Source: Patescibacteria group bacterium
GTDB lineage: Bacteria > Patescibacteriota > UBA1384 > 2-12-FULL-50-11
DNA: 43,247 nucleotides
NCBI GenBank assembly: GCA_022843855.1
Contig: JALHMV010000005.1
Span: 1-43,247 of the forward strand
Direction: 5' to 3'
The notes beneath the pieces were generated by a model that was given only the letters and a program-made list of their open reading frames with translations, did no database searches and was not told the origin of the DNA. A program made the position numbers and the translations under genes. Positions 35,547 through 43,247 of this stretch are shown here, in pieces (position 1 is the stretch's first letter; each line of letters opens with the position of its first letter).

Positions 35547-36401
35547 TTGCTGGGGATGATCACTGCGTTTATTTCTGCGATCGGTACCGCTGCCGGATTG
35601 GTTGTCGACAAGATAACACTCTCTCGCGAGCGAATGGCGCTGCGCGTCTACCTACCGCTCGTTTTTACATTTCTATGCGGGTTTACGCTTCTTCTAACGC
35701 CGTTATTGGGTCGCATAGACTTTACGATCGCCTTTCTACCCAACTCACTCTTTCTGCTTCTTCTGATGGTGATCGTAGCGATCGCGTGGAACGTCCTTTT
35801 CTACCAGAGCGTCAAGAAAGAGCGGATCTACGAGCACGAGGTGATCACAATGACGGCACCGCTCATAACGGTTCTGCTCGCTGCTGTTTTTTTCCCGGAA
35901 GAACGCGACACCACGATCTTTGTCCTTGCTCTTGTTGCCAGTATCGCGCTCTTTGTTGCCCGAAGAGAGAAGGCCCGTTTCATTCTTGATCGCGATGGAT
36001 ACAATCTCCTCCTGGGCGTTATTCTTATGTCCGTCGAAAACATTTTGTTCCGCGAGCTTCTTTACTCGTACACCCCTGTCGCCCTCTATGCGGTGCGGAC
36101 ATTTATCTTGGCCTGTTTCTTCATGGCCTACTACTCGCCGCGATATAAACAAGTCTCGATCAGGCATTGGTGGCTGATCGCCGGCAGCGCCCTGATCGGC
36201 GTTATCTCGATGGTGACCAAGCTGTACGCTTTCGCTGAAATCGGGATCATCTACACCACACTGATCGGCTTGCTGACACCGCTGCTAGTTTTCTTCGCAT
36301 CGTGGGAGATATTCCACGAAAAAATCCGGGCACGGATTGTCGTGGCGGGCATCATCATTCTTGCCGCAGTCAGTTGGGCGACGGTGTTAACCTTCTCGTA
36401 G
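35547..36401 (+). CDS. EamA/DMT-family transporter-like membrane protein
   Basis: About ten TM segments; C-terminal GIIYTTLIGLLTPLLVFFASWEIFHEKIRARIVVAGIIILAAVSW is EamA-like. Confidence 0.65.
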   Translation: MLGMITAFISAIGTAAGLVVDKITLSRERMALRVYLPLVFTFLCGFTLLLTPLLGRIDFTIAFLPNSLFLLLLMVIVAIAWNVLFYQSVKKERIYEHEVITMTAPLITVLLAAVFFPEERDTTIFVLALVASIALFVARREKARFILDRDGYNLLLGVILMSVENILFRELLYSYTPVALYAVRTFILACFFMAYYSPRYKQVSIRHWWLIAGSALIGVISMVTKLYAFAEIGIIYTTLIGLLTPLLVFFASWEIFHEKIRARIVVAGIIILAAVSWATVLTFS

Positions 36402-36402
36402 G

Positions 36403-37182
36403 ATGTATCTTGTCGATACGCACGCCCATCTTGACTTTAATGACTTTGACCAAGACCGAGCACGACTGATCAGTGAGCTCTCCGAGGCAAAAATCGCCGT
36501 CATTAACCCAGCGACCACTCGCTCCTCAAACGCCCGGATCGATCAGCTCGCGGGTCAACATCCGCTGATCTGGGGCGCGGTCGGCTTGCATCCAACAGAA
36601 ATTACACCAGAAACGTTAGTCGAACTACCGACGCTTTTGAAAGAATGGGACGAGCGCATGAGTCGAAATCATAAGCTGATTGCAGTCGGCGAGATCGGTC
36701 TCGATTACTTTCATCGCAACCATACGGCGGCTACTCAGAAAGCGGCGCTGCGACAGATGCTGACCTTTGCGCTTGATCGCACTGTGCCTGTGATCTTCCA
36801 CTGCCGCCAGGCCTACGGCGATCTAGTGACTATTCTTGAAAACTATCCCGGTATCCGGGGCGTTGTCCATTGTTTTAGCGGTACGCAGACTCAGGCCGAA
36901 CAGTTCATCGGGCTGGGTCTCCATCTTTCGTTCACCAACAACATCACTTACCCGGCCAACGACCAGCTGCGAGCCGTTGTTCGTTCGATTCCGTTCGATC
37001 GACTCATGCTTGAGACCGATGCTCCGTTCTTGCCGCCACACGAACAGCGGGGTCGGCGCAACGACCCTCGCAACGCTCTTCAAGTCGCTCAAACGGTGGC
37101 GATCCTCACTGAGCGATCGGTTGAGGCGGTGGCTACCCAGACCACCACGACAGCTCAGAAATTGTTTAAGATAGATATATGA
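36403..37182 (+). CDS. tatD: TatD-family metal-dependent hydrolase
   Basis: MYLVDTHAHLDF, AVGLHPTE, AVGEIGLDYFH, VIFHCRQAYGD, VVHCFSGTQTQAEQF, LMLETDAPFLPP. Confidence 0.94.
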   Translation: MYLVDTHAHLDFNDFDQDRARLISELSEAKIAVINPATTRSSNARIDQLAGQHPLIWGAVGLHPTEITPETLVELPTLLKEWDERMSRNHKLIAVGEIGLDYFHRNHTAATQKAALRQMLTFALDRTVPVIFHCRQAYGDLVTILENYPGIRGVVHCFSGTQTQAEQFIGLGLHLSFTNNITYPANDQLRAVVRSIPFDRLMLETDAPFLPPHEQRGRRNDPRNALQVAQTVAILTERSVEAVATQTTTTAQKLFKIDI

Positions 37183-37219
37183 TCGAAGTTCTCCACGACC
37201 AAGAGCGGGAGCGCCCTTT

Positions 37220-38194
37220 ATGAACTGGATCGACGGTGTTATCATCGGTATCTTTATCTTCTACTTGGTAGAGGGAGTACGGCGAGGCTTCATTGAGCAG
37301 TGTCTGGAACTGCTCGGTTTCTTCTTCTCCCTCCTCTTCACCTTCCTCTCGTATCGTCCGGTGGCTGAGTGGTTAGCAGACAGCGCTGGGCTGCAAGCGT
37401 TTGCGGCTAAACCGGTCGCGTTTCTCGGGCTCTGGATTTTCTTTCAAATCATATATTCGTTTATTCTGCAATTGACCTATCCAAAGGTTCCTGCCCTTCT
37501 CCGCCAAGCCAAGCCGAATCGGCTGGCAGGCGTCATACCGGCGTTTGTAAAGGGCTACATCTTTATCTCGGTTCTCCTCACGCTTTTTCTAGCCCTCACC
37601 ATCCCAGCGAAGCTCAAAACGACCATCGATCAGTCGTTAATTGGGAGCCGATTTGTTGCCCAGTCCGGCAACGTCCAGCAGTACCTGAGTCGGCTACTCG
37701 GCCAAGATATCAAAGACACGCTTACCTTCTTGACGGTTCCGCCCCAATCGGAGGAGATCGTCCAGCCTGACGAACGAGTGATGCTAAAGTTCACCGTCAA
37801 CGATGGGGTCATCGACAAACAAGCCGAACAAGAAATGCTTCAGCGGCTGAACGATGAGCGAGTGAAGGCTGGGCTGAAGCCTCTCGTTTGGAACGAGAAA
37901 GCGGCGGTCGTGGCTCGAATGCACTCAAAAGATATGTTCGCTCGGGGCTACTTCTCCCACGAAGATCTTGAAGGACGATCGCCGTTTGATCGGATGAACG
38001 CCGGCGGCGTTACGTTTACCGCTGCCGGAGAAAATCTGGCCTACGCAGCCACTGTTGAGTTGGCCCATAACGGCTTAATGCGCTCACCTGGCCATCGTGC
38101 GAATATCCTCGAGACCGACTACGGGACGGTCGGTATCGGAGTGATTGACGGCGGAATCTACGGCAAGATGTTCACCCAGGTTTTTACCAATTGA
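37220..38194 (+). CDS. CvpA-like membrane domain fused to CAP/SCP (YkwD-like) extracellular domain
   Basis: WIDGVIIGIFIFYLVEGVRRGFIEQCLELLGF (CvpA) followed by EMLQRLNDERVKAGLKPLVWNEKAAVVARMHSKDMFARGYFSHEDLEGRSPFDRM...GENLAYA...MRSPGHRANIL (CAP). Confidence 0.85.
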   Translation: MNWIDGVIIGIFIFYLVEGVRRGFIEQCLELLGFFFSLLFTFLSYRPVAEWLADSAGLQAFAAKPVAFLGLWIFFQIIYSFILQLTYPKVPALLRQAKPNRLAGVIPAFVKGYIFISVLLTLFLALTIPAKLKTTIDQSLIGSRFVAQSGNVQQYLSRLLGQDIKDTLTFLTVPPQSEEIVQPDERVMLKFTVNDGVIDKQAEQEMLQRLNDERVKAGLKPLVWNEKAAVVARMHSKDMFARGYFSHEDLEGRSPFDRMNAGGVTFTAAGENLAYAATVELAHNGLMRSPGHRANILETDYGTVGIGVIDGGIYGKMFTQVFTN

Positions 38195-38235
38195 GGCTCG
38201 ATTTTGCGCCGAGCCTGCGCTAAAATAGGCCGACA

Positions 38236-39345
38236 ATGAAACGGGTTGTCGTGATGATGAGCGGCGGGGTCGATTCTTCAGTTGCAGCAGCGCTACTGAA
38301 AGATCAGGGCTACGACGTGTCCGGCGTCTACATTTTGGGCTGGACAGGAACAGAAAAGTTTCCGTGCTCGTGGCAGCACGAAGAAGCCGATGCCCGTGCC
38401 GTTGCCGCACAACTGGATATCCCGTTTCAGACAATAAATCTCTCGAAAGAGTACGAACAGCAGGTGGTTGACCAGTTCTTCGCCGGCTATCGAAGGGGGA
38501 TAACTCCCAATCCCGACATTCTTTGCAATAGAGAGATAAAATTTAAGGCGCTGTGGCGAGCGGTTCGGTCTCTGGAGCCGGATTATATCGCGACTGGCCA
38601 CTACGCCAGAATAGAAAACGGCTTACTCAAGAAAGGTCGGGACAGCAACAAGGATCAGAGTTACTTCTTGTGGGGGATCGAGCGGAGGATGCTTTCTAAG
38701 ATTCTTTTTCCGGTCGGTGAGTTAGACAAGGTGGACGTTCGTCGGCGAGCTGAGGCGTTTGGGCTTGCGACAGCCGCAAAGAAGGATAGTCAAGGAATCT
38801 GTTTTATCGGACCGCTGCGAGTACGAGAATTTTTGCGCACTGAGCTGCGACCGATCTCGGGTGATGCCGTGCTCTCGGATGGCCGAGTGATAGGCGCCCA
38901 TGACGGGGCTGTCCTCTACACGATCGGACAACGGCTCGGTGCAGGTTCGGTCAACTGGACCGGTGACGTGCCGCCGTTGTTTGTTCTGGCGAAAGACCTG
39001 GCAACAAACCGATTGGTTGTCGGTCGTGACGCTGAGTGTTACGCCACTCAGGTTGTTGCATGTGGCCCCAATTGGTTGGCGGATCTTCAATTGCCTGTTC
39101 GGGTCAAGGCCAAAAGTCGATACCGGCAGGCCGATGTGATAGCGACCGTTGAAGTCCGTAGCGACGGTCGCCTGCTTGTTACCTTCGACGAGCCGGTTCG
39201 GGCGCTGACTGCTGGTCAGTCGTTGGTGTTCTACGACGACGAAACGCTCCTCGGAGGAGCGATCATCGAGGCTATCCCCGCGCAGGATTTGCTGATAGAA
39301 AAGAGTAATGGGAGAGCTCGAATCAGCGCGCACATCGCATCGTAA
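38236..39345 (+). CDS. mnmA: tRNA-specific 2-thiouridylase MnmA
   Basis: VVVMMSGGVDSSVAAALLKDQGYDVSGVY, NPDILCNREIKF, YIATGHYARI, KDQSYFLWGI, KDSQGICFIG. Confidence 0.95.
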   Translation: MKRVVVMMSGGVDSSVAAALLKDQGYDVSGVYILGWTGTEKFPCSWQHEEADARAVAAQLDIPFQTINLSKEYEQQVVDQFFAGYRRGITPNPDILCNREIKFKALWRAVRSLEPDYIATGHYARIENGLLKKGRDSNKDQSYFLWGIERRMLSKILFPVGELDKVDVRRRAEAFGLATAAKKDSQGICFIGPLRVREFLRTELRPISGDAVLSDGRVIGAHDGAVLYTIGQRLGAGSVNWTGDVPPLFVLAKDLATNRLVVGRDAECYATQVVACGPNWLADLQLPVRVKAKSRYRQADVIATVEVRSDGRLLVTFDEPVRALTAGQSLVFYDDETLLGGAIIEAIPAQDLLIEKSNGRARISAHIAS

Positions 39346-40471
39346 AAACACCGGACGTTTCTTCTTAATTGTCTGCTTACTGTTTGTCTTCGGCACTGGC
39401 TTTCTATTCGGCGCCGGGTATCAGCTCAATCGCGTCCAGCTCAATCTCAACGAGTTTTGGCAAGTCTTTGATCTTGTTGAGCGCGAACATGTTGGGTCGA
39501 TTGACAAGAAGAAGGCGGTTGAAGGGGCGACACGCGGATTTATCGACAGCCTCAACGATCCGTATAGTAGTTTTCTTTCGGCTGAAGAACGCACGAACCT
39601 ATCTGAGGAGCTAAGCGGGTCGTTCGAAGGTATCGGCGCTCGACTCGAGGAGAAGAACGGCCTGATAACTGTCGTTGCGCCGCTCTCCGGATCACCGGCC
39701 GAAAAAGCCGGCCTCAAGCCGCAAGACGTGATCGCTGAAATCAACGGTGAGTCAACGGAGAATATGAGACTTGATCAAGCGGTCGGTAAGATACGTGGCC
39801 AAGAAGGAACGGAAGTATCGTTGGTGATTGTTCGGCCGAAACAAGATAAGCCGATCGACCTCAAGATCGTCCGCCAAGCGATCTTGGTGCCGAGCGTTAC
39901 TTGGAAGATGATCGGCGCGGTTGGTTATATCGAGGTGAGCCAATTCGGCGACGATACCGTTGCGCTCTTTCAGCAGGCAGCGACCGAACTAAAAGACAAA
40001 CAAGCGAGCGCCATCGTTCTTGATCTCCGCAACAATCCCGGTGGGTATCTAAACGACGTCGCACCGATTGCTGGCGCTTTCTTGCCGCCGAGCTCGGTGG
40101 TGACCATCCAGAAATATAAGATCAAACCAAGCGAAGAAATTAAAACCACTACGATCCCCGTTTTTCCCAATACCCGACTGTTTGTCTTGGTTAACGGTGG
40201 GTCGGCGTCGGCCTCTGAGATTCTGGCTGGTGCGCTGAAAGACTACGGCCGTGCTCAGGTAATCGGCCAGAAAACATTTGGCAAGGGCTCGGTTCAGGAT
40301 ATTATTCCGTTGGGGGGCGGTGCAGCGCTGCGATTGACTGTTGCCGAATGGTTAACGCCGAAAGGGACGGTCGTCAACAAAGTCGGCATCGAGCCCGATA
40401 TCGTCGTTGAGGGAGAAAAAGGCGACGCTGATGATCCGATCCTGGAGAAAGCGCTAGAGCTGGCTCGTTAG
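39308..40471 (+). CDS. S41-family C-terminal processing peptidase (CtpA-like)
   Basis: N-terminal TM, PDZ (GIGARLEEKNGLITVVAPLSGSPAEKAGLKPQDVI), VLVNGGSASASEILAGALKDY, GQKTFGKGSVQ. Confidence 0.93.
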   Translation: MGELESARTSHRKNTGRFFLIVCLLFVFGTGFLFGAGYQLNRVQLNLNEFWQVFDLVEREHVGSIDKKKAVEGATRGFIDSLNDPYSSFLSAEERTNLSEELSGSFEGIGARLEEKNGLITVVAPLSGSPAEKAGLKPQDVIAEINGESTENMRLDQAVGKIRGQEGTEVSLVIVRPKQDKPIDLKIVRQAILVPSVTWKMIGAVGYIEVSQFGDDTVALFQQAATELKDKQASAIVLDLRNNPGGYLNDVAPIAGAFLPPSSVVTIQKYKIKPSEEIKTTTIPVFPNTRLFVLVNGGSASASEILAGALKDYGRAQVIGQKTFGKGSVQDIIPLGGGAALRLTVAEWLTPKGTVVNKVGIEPDIVVEGEKGDADDPILEKALELAR

Positions 40472-40514
40472 CGGCCGTGTTCGCGACTCGGGATTTTTCC
40501 GTCATAATTGTGGC

Positions 40515-40751
40515 ATGGAGCAGCCCAACGCGCTTATCACCGTCGCCGAAGCCGAGGAAGTTATCCAAGTCAAAACCGGCCCATTCAGTGTTCTCCGAAC
40601 ACCGATGATGATTATCCTTGGGCTGGCGATTGTTGCGATCGTCACGCTCCTGATCATGCTCGTTCTCTCGCTCAGAGGTTCTCGAACAGGCATCGAAGCG
40701 GCGGTACCGTTTTTGGACAAAACGACCATCGAAGACTTGCAAGTGCCGTAA
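40515..40751 (+). CDS. Small membrane protein
   Basis: MEQPNALITVAEAEEVIQVKTGPFSVLRTPMMIILGLAIVAIVTLLIMLVLSLRG: single TM; CATAAT 6 nt upstream. Confidence 0.5.
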   Translation: MEQPNALITVAEAEEVIQVKTGPFSVLRTPMMIILGLAIVAIVTLLIMLVLSLRGSRTGIEAAVPFLDKTTIEDLQVP

Positions 40752-40775
40752 TCAAACGAGTACAGTAAGGCCATC

Positions 40776-41330
40776 ATGACAACAACACTTTGGATCATTC
40801 TTGGCGTCGTCGGGGTAATCGTTCTATGGTTTATCGTGACGTACAACTCGCTCGTTACATTAAAGAACCGCGTCGAAGAGGCTTGGAGCGATATCGATGT
40901 TCAACTCAAGCGTCGCTACGACCTAATCCCAAACCTGATTGAAGCGGTCAAAGGCTACGTGAAGCAAGAAAAAGACGTACTAACGCAGGTGACGGCAGCT
41001 CGTACCGCTGCTATGGGTGCGCAAACGCCGCACGATAAAGCGAAGGCCGAGAATATGTTAAGTGAGACTTTGAAGAGCTTGTTTGCGGTTTCGGAGGCGT
41101 ATCCCGACCTTAAATCGTCTACCAATTTCTCCCAACTTCAGACCGAGCTGACCGATACTGAAGATAAGATTCAGGCTTCGCGTCGGTTCTACAACACCAA
41201 TGTTCGCGACCTCAACACCAAGATTGAAACATTTCCTACCAATACAATTGCGGGGATGGTCGGCGCAACGAAGCGAGAGTTCTTCGAAGCAGCCGAAACT
41301 GAGCGCGAAAACGTCAAGGTAAGTTTCTAG
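40776..41330 (+). CDS. lemA: LemA family protein
   Basis: YNSLVTLKNRVEEAWSDIDVQLKRRYDLIPNLIEAVKGYVKQEKDVL...ANF-type ending (FFEAAETERENVKVSF). Confidence 0.95.
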   Translation: MTTTLWIILGVVGVIVLWFIVTYNSLVTLKNRVEEAWSDIDVQLKRRYDLIPNLIEAVKGYVKQEKDVLTQVTAARTAAMGAQTPHDKAKAENMLSETLKSLFAVSEAYPDLKSSTNFSQLQTELTDTEDKIQASRRFYNTNVRDLNTKIETFPTNTIAGMVGATKREFFEAAETERENVKVSF

Positions 41331-41340
41331 TTTAGGTTAC

Positions 41341-41373
41341 GGAAAAACAAAGTCGCCTATCCGAAGATAGGCG
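41341..41373 (-). terminator. Intrinsic terminator for the minus-strand orphan gene
   Basis: CGCCTATC(41354-41361)-CGAA-GATAGGCG(41366-41373); minus strand continues ACTTTGTTTTTCC. Confidence 0.7.
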
Positions 41374-41393
41374 GCAGTGGAGTACTCGACTGA

Positions 41394-41642
41394 TTAGCGG
41401 CTTATCGAACCAGCAAGCTCCGTGTCAAGCGGCCCGCAAAGCTGACTATTTGTTACGGTGCCGCTGCCGTCGACAACCACAGTCGCCGATTGAAGGCGAT
41501 ACTCGTCAATGCATGGGTCATCGTTACGAGCAACAATCAGCGTCGAGCCGCCTGGGAAGTGAAGCGTGATGGCCTCACCTGTAGCGGCGACCTCTGAGCG
41601 CGCGTCTGCCTCCGTCTTCTTGTGGCTATCGTAAGTTTTCAT
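41394..41642 (-). CDS. Hypothetical small protein
   Basis: MKTYDSHKKTEADARSEVAATGEAITLHFPGGSTLIVARNDDPCIDEYRLQSATVVVDGSGTVTNSQLCGPLDTELAGSISR; followed by its own terminator. Confidence 0.5.
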   Translation of the reverse strand: MKTYDSHKKTEADARSEVAATGEAITLHFPGGSTLIVARNDDPCIDEYRLQSATVVVDGSGTVTNSQLCGPLDTELAGSISR

Positions 41643-41733
41643 GGGGCGTCTCCGAGAGGTAATTATCTCATCGTGAGGCTGTCGGATCAATAACAACATG
41701 GAAAAAAGGAGCAGGTTATCTTAGAATACGCCT

Positions 41734-42624
41734 ATGTACAAAGAGATCGCTGCTAACAAACGCCGGACGTTTTATATATTCTTTGTTTTTGCCCTACTGA
41801 TGATCGCCATCGGCTGGGCGCTGTCGTATCTCTATGGTAATGTGATGATCTTGTATATCGCAGTTGGTATCGCGGTAATCCAAGCCTGGATCAGCTACTA
41901 TTTTTCCGACAAGGTTGCCCTAGCCAGTACTGGTGCCAAAGAGGCCTCCAAGGAGCAATACGGCGATCTTCATCGGTTGGTCGAGAACCTGGCGATTACC
42001 GCCGGTCTGCCGAAGCCCCGCCTGTACGTCATCGACGATCCATCGCCAAACGCCTTTGCGACCGGTCGTGACCCACAACATGCGGCGATCGCCGTCACGA
42101 CGGGGTTACTCGACGTCATGGAGAAACGCGAGCTGGAAGGGGTGCTGGCCCACGAACTTGCCCACGTCGGCAATCGCGATATTTTAGTCATGACGGTGGC
42201 AGTCACGCTTGTCGGAGCGGTTGTTCTTATCTCCGATATACTCTTACGTTCTTGGTTCTGGAGAAGTCGTGACGATAACGATAGCAAGTCGAGCGGGGCT
42301 GTTATGCTCATCGCTATCGCTTTAGCAATCCTTGCGCCGCTGTTTGCTCAGCTCATCCAGCTCGCCGTTTCAAGGAAGCGTGAGTATCTGGCGGACGCTA
42401 CCGGTTCGATGCTGACGCGCTTTCCGGAGGGGTTGGCCTCCGCGCTCGAAAAGATTGAGCGCTACGAACGACCGATGGCGAAAGCGAATCGAGCGACCGC
42501 TCATCTCTTCATTAACGAACCGTTCGGCATCGAAGAGAAGAAGTCACGTTCGTGGTTGGCGACCGTTTTTTCGACTCACCCACCGATTCCCGATCGCGTC
42601 AGCAAACTGCGCGCTATGCTGTAA
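41734..42624 (+). CDS. htpX: M48-family zinc metalloprotease HtpX
   Basis: LEGVLAHELAHVGNRDI (HExxH), SRKREYLADATG, STHPPIPDRV; TAGAAT 6 nt upstream. Confidence 0.94.
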   Translation: MYKEIAANKRRTFYIFFVFALLMIAIGWALSYLYGNVMILYIAVGIAVIQAWISYYFSDKVALASTGAKEASKEQYGDLHRLVENLAITAGLPKPRLYVIDDPSPNAFATGRDPQHAAIAVTTGLLDVMEKRELEGVLAHELAHVGNRDILVMTVAVTLVGAVVLISDILLRSWFWRSRDDNDSKSSGAVMLIAIALAILAPLFAQLIQLAVSRKREYLADATGSMLTRFPEGLASALEKIERYERPMAKANRATAHLFINEPFGIEEKKSRSWLATVFSTHPPIPDRVSKLRAML

Positions 42625-43247
42625 ATGGCCGGTACTGTTCCAGCTGAACGGATCAAGCGTCTTGAGGAACTGATCAAACGGTTACGACAAGACTATTACG
42701 AACACGATAATCCATCTGTCAGCGACGCGGTCTACGATTCGCTCCTGGATGAGCTCCGACGTCTGGCGAAGGATTTCCCGGGGGAAGTCAGCCAGGAGTT
42801 GATCGGTGAGCAAGTCGGCGGTACGCCGTCGCCCAAGTTTGTGAAAGTGACGCATCGAGAGCCGATGCTCTCGCTCTCTGACGTAAAAAACGAAGAGGAC
42901 TTCCAGGGGTGGGTTGCTCGCATGAACAAGCTTCTTGGCGAATCGCTCGGAGCTTTCTTCGCTGAACTGAAAGTTGATGGGTTAGCGATATCGCTTCATT
43001 ACGAAAAGGGGTTACTGGTTCAAGCCGCAACTCGTGGTGACGGGCGGGTCGGTGAGGATGTGACGCGGAACGCACTAACAATTGAGACGATTCCCGTCCA
43101 GCTGCCTATCCTTAAAGACTTGCCCGACGAGATCGAAGTTCGGGGCGAGATTTACATGCCGCTCAAAGATTTTCAACAGATGAACGATGAACGCTCCGCT
43201 CGCGGGGAGCCGCTCTTTGCCAACCCTCGCAACGCCTCGGCGGGAGC
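42625..43247 (+). CDS. ligA: NAD-dependent DNA ligase (partial, truncated by window end)
   Basis: RIKRLEELIKRLRQDYYEHDNPSVSDAVYDSLLDELRRL, HREPMLSLSDV, FFAELKVDGLAISL (KxDG). Confidence 0.94.
   Translation, partial: MAGTVPAERIKRLEELIKRLRQDYYEHDNPSVSDAVYDSLLDELRRLAKDFPGEVSQELIGEQVGGTPSPKFVKVTHREPMLSLSDVKNEEDFQGWVARMNKLLGESLGAFFAELKVDGLAISLHYEKGLLVQAATRGDGRVGEDVTRNALTIETIPVQLPILKDLPDEIEVRGEIYMPLKDFQQMNDERSARGEPLFANPRNASAG

Noticed and set aside
1-43247. tRNA/rRNA genes, CRISPR arrays, transposases or prophage modules
   Set aside because: No cloverleaf-like intergenic sequence, repeat-spacer array or recombinase/phage protein motif was recognised in the ORFs or intergenic regions.

Overview
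This 43.2 kb bacterial window is mostly housekeeping genes and reads like a streamlined, probably monoderm genome. The overall gene style suggests CPR/Patescibacteria, but that is inference. Gene order: hisS (3' end), ileS, a secreted alpha/beta-hydrolase, plsC, a decayed gene, a divergent VanX-like dipeptidase/ddl pair, an AspA-like deacylase and GNAT operon with a structured leader, a LuxI/FeeM-like acyltransferase cluster with methyltransferase, 7TM-GAF histidine kinase and response regulator, murA, a type IV pilus operon (pilB, pilC, prepilins, pilM, pilN, pilO on the minus strand), an ECF sigma factor, dnaX-dnaB-uvrD/pcrA, a G5/lysozyme-like protein, rsmA, rsmI, metG, an EamA transporter, tatD, a CvpA-CAP fusion, mnmA, an S41 protease, lemA, htpX and ligA (5' end). 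No tRNA, rRNA, CRISPR array or transposon was recognised by eye. The most interesting signals are: (1) a candidate acyl-signal locus at 8.4-15.5 kb (LuxI/FeeM/exosortase-type acyl synthase, divergent deacylase operon, membrane methyltransferase, 7TM sensor kinase) with a codon-usage breakpoint inside the kinase gene; (2) an HU/IHF-like domain fused to the N-terminus of the pilus ATPase PilB; (3) a promoter-aptamer-terminator arrangement upstream of the GNAT/deacylase operon, resembling an undescribed riboswitch or attenuator; (4) a leaderless-promoter pattern (TANNNT ending 6-10 nt before the start codon) at about a dozen genes; (5) a 36-aa Cys-rich acidic microprotein missed by the ORF track.
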